A stretch of 5,325 bases of DNA, from positions 1-5,325 of the forward strand of contig WQWP01000145.1 in the NCBI GenBank assembly GCA_009787485.1, written 5' to 3'. The translations under genes were made by a program, and so were the position numbers. Below, piece by piece: positions 1 to 4,561 of this stretch. The number at the start of each line of letters is the position of its first letter. Position 1 is the first letter of the stretch. The notes beneath the pieces are model-generated. The model had not been told where the DNA came from. It made no database searches and saw nothing but the letters and a program-made list of their open reading frames with translations. Source of the DNA: Lentimicrobiaceae bacterium. Lineage in GTDB: Bacteria; Bacteroidota; Bacteroidia; Bacteroidales; WCHB1-69.

Positions 1-874
1 CAGACATGATTTCCACCATTTTAATGCCGGCAGCCGCCACCAACGGAGGAATAGAATTGGAAAACAGATAAGGACGCGAACGTTGGCGCAGCATATCAAT
101 AATCTCCTGTTTTCCGGTAGTAAAACCGCCGATAGCGCCACCAAATGCTTTGCCTAGAGTTCCCGTAATAATCTCTGCCTCTCCTCTTTTATTGTACAAT
201 TCGGTAATTCCGCGACCGGTTTTACCTACCACGCCGGCAGAATGCGATTCGTCTATCATTACCATACAATCGTATTTTTCAGCAAGTTCCATAATTTTAT
301 CTAAGGGCGCCACGTTGCCGTCCATAGAAAACACGCCATCGGTAACGATGAGGCGAAAACGTTGTGCTTGTGCAGCTTGCAGCTGTTTTTCCAAATCTTC
401 CATATCGGCGTTGGCGTAGCGGTAACGCGCTGCTTTACAGAGACGTACCCCGTCAATAATAGAAGCATGGTTCAAAGCATCTGAAATAATGGCATCTTCT
501 GCGCTTAGTAGCGGTTCAAAAACACCGCCGTTGGCATCGAAACAGGCAGCATACAAAATGGTGTCATCCATTCCGAAAAATTCTGCGATTTTTTGTTCCA
601 ATTTTTTGTGCAAATCGGAGGTGCCGCAAATAAAACGCACGGAAGCCATTCCGTAGCCGTGCGAATCTAAGGCTTCTTTTGCCGCGGCAATCAATTTCGG
701 GTTGTTCGCCAATCCTAAATAATTGTTTGCGCAAAAGTTTAATACTTTTTTGCCATTTTGCAAGGTAATTTTTCCGCCTTGTGGGGAAACAATAATGCGT
801 TCTTTTTTGTATAATCCGGCATTTTCAATGTCGGTTAATTCCTTTTTTAGAAAATCTTGAAATTTTGTGTACAT
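1..874 (-). CDS. kbl: Glycine C-acetyltransferase (2-amino-3-ketobutyrate CoA ligase), 3' end outside window
   Basis: This PLP enzyme of the alpha-oxoamine synthase family (fold type I) joins 2-amino-3-ketobutyrate and CoA to give glycine and acetyl-CoA. It is the second step of threonine breakdown after threonine dehydrogenase, and is cytosolic. The frame is open from the ATG at 874-872 to the left edge: 291 of the usual roughly 395 residues are visible and the C-terminal part is missing. Visible motifs are NFCANNYLGLA (about 47-57), CFDANGG (111-117), SDALNHASIIDGVRLCKA (131-148), the PLP-ring contact DESH (208-211), and TGTLGKAFGG (237-246) with Lys242 as the expected Schiff-base lysine. 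The stretch around 110-160 is close to what I recall of E. coli Kbl, which favours Kbl over the related serine palmitoyltransferase, BioF and HemA enzymes. The start fits the normal N-terminus. It lies 19 bases after the toxin stop with no clear promoter between them, so read-through from the toxin-antitoxin operon is possible. Confidence 0.93.
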   Translation of the reverse strand, partial: MYTKFQDFLKKELTDIENAGLYKKERIIVSPQGGKITLQNGKKVLNFCANNYLGLANNPKLIAAAKEALDSHGYGMASVRFICGTSDLHKKLEQKIAEFFGMDDTILYAACFDANGGVFEPLLSAEDAIISDALNHASIIDGVRLCKAARYRYANADMEDLEKQLQAAQAQRFRLIVTDGVFSMDGNVAPLDKIMELAEKYDCMVMIDESHSAGVVGKTGRGITELYNKRGEAEIITGTLGKAFGGAIGGFTTGKQEIIDMLRQRSRPYLFSNSIPPLVAAAGIKMVEIMS

Positions 875-893
875 AACTATAAAAATTTAGAAG

Positions 894-1256
894 TTACAAT
901 TTTCCTTTTCGTAATCGTTTCGAATTGAACAGATATGAATGAGTTCCCGTGTCAAACAATATTAATGTTAAATTATCATCATCTTGTACCCATACCAATA
1001 ACCAATCAGGAGAAATGTGACACTCCATCACTTTTCTGTTCTTTTTGCGTGGGAAGCCCTTTAGCGGATGTGGATAGTACATATCTTCCAAAAATCCGTT
1101 TTGCACAAGAAATGTTATCGGTTCAAGAAGTGATTTCAAGTCCAAAGCAGATTTATGGCACGCCTTTACACTTTTTTTAAAAGAATGGGTGTAATCCAAA
1201 TTGTATTTGGCGTTTTCAATTGTGTCTAATGCTTCAAAAAATAACTCTATTGTCAT
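894..1256 (-). CDS. YafQ-family type II toxin (RelE/ParE superfamily mRNA interferase)
   Basis: A 120-residue protein with the YafQ signature. Toxins of this family cut mRNA on the ribosome and are held inactive by the partner antitoxin. Visible motifs are HPLKG (63-67), ECHISPDWLLVW (78-89) and TGTHSYLF (103-110). The residues matching the E. coli YafQ active-site set (His50, His63, Asp67, Trp68, His87, Phe91) are all present, as His63, His80, Asp84, Trp85, His106 and Phe110. The toxin is therefore probably functional, or was until recently. The usual YafQ N-terminal strand starts near YNLDYTHSFKK (18-28), so the annotated start adds roughly 11-13 residues compared with family members. I keep this start because its ATG overlaps the antitoxin stop codon (ATGA at 1256-1253), the normal translational coupling in such pairs. 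A TTG at Leu20 is the only in-frame alternative nearby. A basic 10-residue tail follows the last motif. The loop between HPLKG and ECHI is about four residues longer than in E. coli YafQ. Confidence 0.88.
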   Translation of the reverse strand: MTIELFFEALDTIENAKYNLDYTHSFKKSVKACHKSALDLKSLLEPITFLVQNGFLEDMYYPHPLKGFPRKKNRKVMECHISPDWLLVWVQDDDNLTLILFDTGTHSYLFNSKRLRKGKL

Positions 1257-1432
1257 GCTTTCGATCTTCTAACGGAATGATATATGCGCCCTTTTTCCAT
1301 GTCTTCAAATGCTTCTGCCAAACCCGATTTCTTTTCAATACTTGGAGTCAATAATCCTGTTGATAAAATATAATTCAGCAGGTTTTTTGCTTTTGAATTA
1401 CGAGCATTGTACTTTAATGTTATTGTTGCCAT
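1253..1432 (-). CDS. Small antitoxin paired with the YafQ-family toxin
   Basis: A 59-residue ORF on the minus strand, beginning MATITLKYNARNSKAKNLLN and ending YHSVRRSKA. It lies directly upstream of the toxin gene and its TGA overlaps the toxin ATG by four bases, which is the expected antitoxin-first layout of a type II module. The N-terminal pattern (a short beta strand, then KYNARNSKAKNLLNYIL) resembles small Bacteroidota antitoxins that I recall next to YafQ/RelE toxins, in which a beta strand plus helix forms the DNA-binding dimer. The middle GLAEAFEDMEKGRIYH (about 38-52) is the start of the region that wraps the toxin. The end seems short: related proteins, as I recall, carry a further 8-12-residue helix here. 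The protein probably neutralises the toxin and represses the shared promoter. Family assignment is by pattern and position only. Confidence 0.78.
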   Translation of the reverse strand: MATITLKYNARNSKAKNLLNYILSTGLLTPSIEKKSGLAEAFEDMEKGRIYHSVRRSKA

Positions 1433-1457
1433 ACATTGACCATTTTAATTTTTAGTG

Positions 1458-1465
1458 CAAAAATA
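1458..1465 (-). promoter_or_regulatory. Candidate Bacteroidota -7 element for the toxin-antitoxin operon
   Basis: Read on the minus strand, this is TATTTTTG followed by CAC, an exact match to TAnnTTTG, the -7 box of the Bacteroidota primary sigma factor. It lies 25 bases upstream of the antitoxin ATG, giving a very short leader. No TTTG-type -33 box is visible at the expected 19-21-base spacing, so the site is weaker than the one upstream of the DUF3127 gene. The region is strongly A/T-rich, so some chance matching is expected. Confidence 0.4.
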
Positions 1466-1522
1466 TTAAATTATTCGTATTTTATAAGTTCTTATTATTT
1501 ATTGCATTCAATTTTCAATTGA

Positions 1523-1555
1523 TTTGCTCTTTTTATCAATAAAAAACTAATTTTG
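1523..1555 (+). promoter_or_regulatory. Bacteroidota-type promoter for the DUF3127 gene
   Basis: A TTTG (-33) at 1523-1526 and TAATTTTG (-7, matching TAnnTTTG) at 1548-1555 are separated by 21 bases, within the normal spacing for the Bacteroidota primary sigma factor. Transcription would start near 1560-1563, leaving a leader of about 75 bases before the ATG at 1637. It is the best promoter match in the window. The rest of the 204-base gap 1433-1636 is A/T-rich, and I see no other structure in it except the divergent minus-strand element. Confidence 0.6.
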
Positions 1556-1636
1556 CAACTTGTTTTTAGTGTGTTCAAATAATAGAAAAACTTATTTAAT
1601 AACAATATATTACAAAATTATAGATTATTTTATTTT

Positions 1637-2029
1637 ATGGAAATCATTGGAAAACTCATTCAAAAACTGCCCTTGCAGTCGGGCATTAGCAAAACAGGAA
1701 ACAGTTGGCAAAAGCAAGAATTTGTAATTGAAACGATGGAGCAATACCCTCGTAAAATTTGCGCCAATCTTTGGGGCGATAAAACCGCCGTGCTGGAAAC
1801 GCTCAACATTGACGATAAAGTGGTGATGAGCTTCGACTTAGAATCTCGCGAATTTAACGGAAAATGGTACACCGATGTGAAGGCGTGGAAATTAGATCCG
1901 GTTGCCGCTAATTCACAACAAGCGCCACAAGCTGCACCTGCTGCATCTTCCGAAACGCCCGCTAATGAACTGCCGCAAGAGTTTGAGACTTTTACGGATG
2001 AAGGGGTGGGGGATGATTTGCCGTTTTAG
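1637..2029 (+). CDS. DUF3127 OB-fold protein, single-stranded-DNA-binding-like
   Basis: A 130-residue protein. Residues 1-88 match the DUF3127 domain, a compact SSB-like OB fold found mainly in Bacteroidota: MEIIGKLIQKLPLQSG at the start, WQKQEFVIET (24-33), QYPRKICANLWGD (36-48), and VVMSFDLESREFNGKWYTDVKAWK (62-85). Residues 89-115 are a flexible Ala/Gln/Pro/Ser linker. The chain ends in an acidic tail, DEGVGDDLPF, whose last five residues mimic the SSB C-terminal tip (DDDIPF in E. coli). In true SSBs that tip recruits replication and repair proteins. The layout of OB fold, disordered linker and acidic Phe-terminated tip suggests a cytosolic nucleic-acid-binding role, though the exact function of this family is not settled. 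It is distinct from canonical Ssb, which is longer. The gene has a good promoter upstream, and a dispersed-repeat copy begins two bases after its stop. Confidence 0.88.
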   Translation: MEIIGKLIQKLPLQSGISKTGNSWQKQEFVIETMEQYPRKICANLWGDKTAVLETLNIDDKVVMSFDLESREFNGKWYTDVKAWKLDPVAANSQQAPQAAPAASSETPANELPQEFETFTDEGVGDDLPF

Positions 2030-2030
2030 G

Positions 2031-2069
2031 CACGCAGATGACGCGGATTGTTAGGATTTACGCAGATTA
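2031..2069 (+). repeat. 39-bp dispersed-repeat-like element, left copy (inverted relative to 3015-3053)
   Basis: It begins CACGCAGATGACGCGGATT and ends GGATTTACGCAGATTA, with GTTA between. Its reverse complement recurs at 3015-3053 with 35 of 39 bases identical. The only differences are the central four bases (GTTA here, AAAC in the other copy read on the same strand). Internally it holds three near-identical 9-mers of the form ACGCRGATK at 2032-2040, 2041-2049 and 2060-2068. It starts one base after the DUF3127 stop codon. Similar ACGCAGATT/ACGCGGATT strings recur between genes in many Bacteroidota genomes, as far as I recall; I cannot count copies here. Confidence 0.85.
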
Positions 2070-2124
2070 AACAATTAGGTGTCATATAGCGAAATAAAAG
2101 ACGATATTCTTATCGGTCAGAACA

Positions 2125-2973
2125 ATGAACTATGTATCAACATATAGAGTTTTAAGAAAAGGAAGCCTAAAAATTTTTCTTCCATTTGTTTTATCAATTA
2201 TTGTTTTATTAGGTGCAATTATTTTTGTTGTATCTTTTTCTAATTCAATTATCATTACAATCATTCCGTTTATTTTGGGCTTAATCATACCCGTTCTTAT
2301 TTATCAGCATTATCATTTGAATTGGTTGAATTGGGCAGTTAAATATGCAGATAATATTCCAAAATTAGTAAATTACGGAGAAGGTTATTTCTCAATCCGA
2401 TATGATAGATTTCCTGCTATTAGGACAATTTTTCCTTACAAAAAGAAGAAAAAAGAAATTGAAGACATTGTATTTGAAAGAAACAAGAAAAACTTGATGG
2501 TAGTAAAAAATGACAACGTTTTATTATCGGACACCTATTTCTATAACTCAATTCTTTATTACGGATTCTTTTTTCTGCTCGGATTGTTATTTTTATCTCT
2601 CTCGTTCATTGCCCCTTTAGAAGGATTTGAAGCAATTTTGGTAAAAATTATATCTGCTATTATTGGGTCTCTCATTGTTTTTTGGTCTTTTAAAAAAATA
2701 TTGAACAGAGATCCGGTGTTTTCTGTGGGCAAAGATGGTGTGTTGATAAAAAACCGCAATTTGAAATGGAATGAAATTGAAAATATTGTTGTTGGAAGAC
2801 AAATTAATAACGAACATGGGAAAAGACATATTGAAAAATATGTTAAAGTAATTTATAAGGAAAAAAACGGAACTTCTAATAGCATAAAGATACATATTAT
2901 AACTCTCAACTCAACATTTGTGGAAGTAGATGAAATTGTTGGTTCTTATAAGAATAAGTATTTGCTGGCATAA
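2125..2973 (+). CDS. Membrane protein of unknown function with four predicted helices
   Basis: I do not recognise this 282-residue protein. Hydrophobic segments lie at about 16-38, 41-61, 142-164 and 169-189, so it has two helical hairpins, each followed by a soluble stretch (62-141 and 190-282). This two-plus-two layout suggests an internal duplication. The first soluble part is basic, with YKKKKKEIEDIVFERNKKN at 105-123, so by the positive-inside rule both soluble parts are probably cytosolic. The second contains DPVFSVGKDGVLIKNRNLKWNEIENIVVG (196-224), a pattern like the PH-like domains of YcxB/STM3941-type bacterial membrane proteins; this is only a resemblance. There is no signal peptide and no catalytic motif that I can see. 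The gene is visibly more A/T-rich than its neighbours, with many Ile, Lys and Asn codons using A or T. It has no clear promoter of its own and sits exactly between two inverted 39-bp repeats. The ATG at 2125 is preceded by A/C-rich sequence without a Shine-Dalgarno. Confidence 0.72.
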   Translation: MNYVSTYRVLRKGSLKIFLPFVLSIIVLLGAIIFVVSFSNSIIITIIPFILGLIIPVLIYQHYHLNWLNWAVKYADNIPKLVNYGEGYFSIRYDRFPAIRTIFPYKKKKKEIEDIVFERNKKNLMVVKNDNVLLSDTYFYNSILYYGFFFLLGLLFLSLSFIAPLEGFEAILVKIISAIIGSLIVFWSFKKILNRDPVFSVGKDGVLIKNRNLKWNEIENIVVGRQINNEHGKRHIEKYVKVIYKEKNGTSNSIKIHIITLNSTFVEVDEIVGSYKNKYLLA

Positions 2974-2995
2974 TCTAAAATTTAGTCTATTTTTG
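2961..2995 (+). promoter_or_regulatory. Candidate Bacteroidota promoter for the NlpC/P60 gene
   Basis: TATTTTTG at 2988-2995, followed by CAC, is an exact TAnnTTTG -7 box. A TTTG at 2961-2964, inside the last codons of the upstream gene, could be the -33 box, but the 23-base spacing is longer than the usual 19-21. Transcription would start near 3001. The leader of about 70 bases would then contain the right-hand 39-bp repeat. Confidence 0.5.
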
Positions 2996-3014
2996 CACTC
3001 GTAAAAACTCAAGA

Positions 3015-3053
3015 TAATCTGCGTAAATCCGTTTAATCCGCGTCATCTGCGTG
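3015..3053 (-). repeat. 39-bp dispersed-repeat-like element, right copy (inverted relative to 2031-2069)
   Basis: Read on the minus strand it begins CACGCAGATGACGCGGATT and ends GGATTTACGCAGATTA, the same outer arms as the left copy, with AAAC in place of GTTA in the centre. It lies 41 bases after the membrane protein stop and 18 bases before the peptidase ATG, within the predicted leader of the peptidase transcript. If both copies were transcribed on one RNA, their arms could pair across the roughly 950-base insert. Confidence 0.85.
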
Positions 3054-3071
3054 CTAATTAAATAAATAAAA

Positions 3072-3866
3072 ATGAAATACGGTATCACCCACCTCTCCCA
3101 AATCGCCATGCGCGAAGAAGCGTCTCATAAATCGCAGTTGGTTTCGCAATTGCTGTTCGGAGATGCTTATCAGATAGAAGATATTCTTGATGATTGGCTG
3201 AAAATTAAAACGTTAGATTGCGAATATGAAGGATATATTGACAGAAAGTTATGGAACGAATTGCACGAAGAAGATGCCGCAGTATATAGTTCTTTGAATA
3301 AATATATGGTAACCGATTATCTTATTTTTATCAAAGAATTTGAAACTAACGTTACTTTTCCCGTGTTTATGGGCTCGTCGTTTCCGTATCCGCAGGATAA
3401 TATGTTGATTTTGGGAAATGCCATTTTTGTAATGGAGTTGCCGGAAGCGCGAACTTATTCCCAACATCCGGTTTTGTCGGAGCAACAAATGGCACTGTTG
3501 CAATTTGCCTCAGGATATTTGCAAGCACCTTATTTGTGGGGCGGCAGAACACCCGCCGGCATAGATTGTTCGGCATTGGTGCAATTGGTTTTTAAAAGTG
3601 TAAATATTTTACTTCCCCGTGATGCTTCCCAACAGGTAAATCACGGCACACAAATAGATTTTGCTACGGAGTGGCAAGTGGGCGATATAGCTTTTTTCGA
3701 CAATGAAGAAGGTAAAATTACGCATTCCGGCATTATTTGCGGAAAAGACAAAATACTGCATGCCAGCGGTTTCGTAAGAATTGATATGTTGGACTCAACG
3801 GGAATTTATAACAAACAATTAGAACAATATACGCATAAGCTAAGGATTGTAAAGAGAGTATTATGA
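3072..3866 (+). CDS. NlpC/P60 (C40) peptidase with N-terminal SH3-like domains, dipeptidyl-peptidase VI-like
   Basis: A 264-residue cysteine peptidase. The C-terminal NlpC/P60 domain (about 140-262) has the catalytic Cys166 in GIDCSALVQ, His218 in THSGIICG and a third polar residue, His230, in LHASG. YLWGGRTPAGIDCS and GDIAFFD are the usual flanking motifs. The N-terminal part is SH3b-like: ITHLSQIAMREEASHKSQLV, QLLFGDAYQI and YEGYID match the start of dipeptidyl-peptidase VI and YkfC-type enzymes. That family cuts gamma-D-glutamyl-L-diamino-acid bonds in murein peptides carrying a free N-terminal L-Ala. No signal peptide or lipobox is visible, so the protein probably works in the cytosol on recycled wall peptides. 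Some Bacteroidota homologues are exported. The length fits the family. The ATG follows an A/T-rich leader (AATAAATAAAA), typical of Bacteroidota starts. Confidence 0.9.
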   Translation: MKYGITHLSQIAMREEASHKSQLVSQLLFGDAYQIEDILDDWLKIKTLDCEYEGYIDRKLWNELHEEDAAVYSSLNKYMVTDYLIFIKEFETNVTFPVFMGSSFPYPQDNMLILGNAIFVMELPEARTYSQHPVLSEQQMALLQFASGYLQAPYLWGGRTPAGIDCSALVQLVFKSVNILLPRDASQQVNHGTQIDFATEWQVGDIAFFDNEEGKITHSGIICGKDKILHASGFVRIDMLDSTGIYNKQLEQYTHKLRIVKRVL

Positions 3867-3901
3867 AGATTATTGAATTGTTATTTTATATAAACTACCC
3901 C

Positions 3902-3934
3902 GCCCTTCGGGCACCCCTTCAAAATTTGAAGGGG
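3902..3934. repeat. Palindromic REP-like element (two adjacent inverted repeats), possible terminator
   Basis: Two hairpins lie side by side. GCCCTTCGGGC at 3902-3912 has 4-bp arms, and a 21-base near-perfect palindrome at 3914-3934 has 10-base arms, CCCCTTCAAA and TTTGAAGGGG, around a single A. The element is GC-rich at its ends, unlike the surrounding A/T-rich gap. It starts 35 bases after the peptidase stop. What follows (ACTATTTCATC) is only mildly T-rich, so a classical intrinsic terminator is uncertain. The composition fits the REP-like palindromes often seen between genes in this phylum. Confidence 0.7.
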
Positions 3935-3944
3935 ACTATTTCAT

Positions 3945-3984
3945 CATCTAATCATCTAATCATCTAATTATCTAATCATCTAAT
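3945..3984. repeat. 8-bp tandem repeat, five units
   Basis: CATCTAAT is repeated five times head to tail without gaps. Unit 4 (3969-3976) carries T in place of the first C; the other four are identical. The array ends nine bases before the acetyltransferase ATG, so it would occupy the leader or spacer just upstream of translation. The unit is not a multiple of three and lies outside any credible coding frame. Unit number could vary by slippage. Confidence 0.9.
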
Positions 3985-3993
3985 CATTATTCC

Positions 3994-4524
3994 ATGTTTT
4001 TATTCAGCGAAAAAATTTTCTTACGCGCTTTAGAGCCCTCCGATTTAGAATTACTCTACCAATGGGAAAACGATCCTGAAATTTGGAAGATCAGCCAAAC
4101 GCTGACACCGTACTCAAAATATACACTCAAACAATTTATAGACATCGCTCAAGAAGATATTTTTGCCGCCAAACAAGTGCGATTCATGATTAATTTATTG
4201 CACACCAAACAAACGGTGGGCATATTAGATGTTTTCGATATTGATTTTATAAACAGCCGGGCAGGAATAGGAATTTTAATTGACAAAAATTACAGAAACC
4301 AGGAAATAGGCGCCGAAGCGGTGTCGTTGGCTTTAACCTATCTTTTTAACACCTTACATCTTCATCAAATTTATTGTAACGTTTTGAACAATAATCCCGT
4401 TAGTTTGAAGCTATTTGAAAAGTGCGGCTTTTCCATTGTCGGCACAAAAAAAGATTGGATAAAAACAGAAACCGGCTTCGAAGATGTAGTTTTATTACAG
4501 CAAATTAACCATTCCGTCAGTTGA
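3994..4524 (+). CDS. GNAT-family N-acetyltransferase (RimJ/RimL/SpeG-like)
   Basis: A 176-residue cytosolic acetyltransferase using acetyl-CoA; the substrate cannot be told from sequence. The N-terminus IFLRALEPSDLELLYQWENDPEIW (8-31) is typical of the RimJ/RimL and SpeG branch, which acetylates ribosomal protein N-termini, polyamines or small amines. The core strand and CoA loop are GIGILIDKNYRNQEIGAEAVSLAL (91-114), and the C-terminal motif IYCNVLNNNPVSLKLFEKCGFSIVG (126-150) is canonical. The CoA-pyrophosphate loop normally reads R/Q-x-x-G-x-G/A; here it is R101-N-Q-E104-I-G106, with Glu replacing the first Gly. The last residues (SVS) and the TGA stop lie inside a perfect inverted repeat (4514-4533). 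The start ATG directly follows the 8-bp tandem array. A few residues of N-terminal uncertainty remain, since Met1 and the IFLRALE motif are close, but no upstream start exists in frame near it. Confidence 0.87.
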   Translation: MFLFSEKIFLRALEPSDLELLYQWENDPEIWKISQTLTPYSKYTLKQFIDIAQEDIFAAKQVRFMINLLHTKQTVGILDVFDIDFINSRAGIGILIDKNYRNQEIGAEAVSLALTYLFNTLHLHQIYCNVLNNNPVSLKLFEKCGFSIVGTKKDWIKTETGFEDVVLLQQINHSVS

Positions 4525-4533
4525 AACTGACGG
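4514..4533. repeat. Perfect inverted repeat over the acetyltransferase stop codon
   Basis: CCGTCAGTT and AACTGACGG form 9-bp perfect arms separated by GA. The element supplies the acetyltransferase stop codon (TGA, 4522-4524) and its last sense codons. It lies 28 bases before the nitroreductase ATG. As RNA it would fold into a hairpin, but the following CAATATTAACC lacks a T-run, so it is a doubtful terminator and more probably a small dispersed palindrome. Confidence 0.75.
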
Positions 4534-4561
4534 CAATATTAACCATTAAATTATATTTATT

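Noticed and set aside
150..419. Plus-strand 89-codon ORF opposite kbl
   Set aside because: It is the antisense shadow of a highly conserved kbl region; the protein is low-complexity Ser/Ala/Cys without family features.
875..960. Dedicated promoter for kbl
   Set aside because: No TAnnTTTG match is found on the minus strand; the nearest candidate, TATCTGTT, mismatches two key bases and its spacing to an upstream TTTG is short.
935..1180. Plus-strand 81-codon ORF opposite the toxin gene
   Set aside because: It is antisense to a YafQ frame with all family motifs, its own translation resembles nothing, and it has no supporting start context.
1637..2029. Canonical single-stranded DNA-binding protein Ssb
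   Set aside because: The domain motifs match DUF3127 rather than the Ssb N-terminus; only the C-terminal tip is SSB-like, so the gene symbol ssb was not assigned.
2975..2995. Terminator after the membrane protein gene (CTAAA/TTTAG followed by T-rich sequence)
   Set aside because: The stem would be five A/T-dominated pairs with a one-base centre, too weak, and the T-run is better explained as part of the TAnnTTTG promoter box.
3945..3984. CRISPR-like array from regular repeats
   Set aside because: The units are 8 bp and abut directly with no spacers, and there are no cas genes; it is a simple tandem repeat.
4552..4559. TATATTTA as a -7 promoter box for the nitroreductase
   Set aside because: The last base mismatches TAnnTTTG, and the predicted start of transcription would fall inside the coding region.
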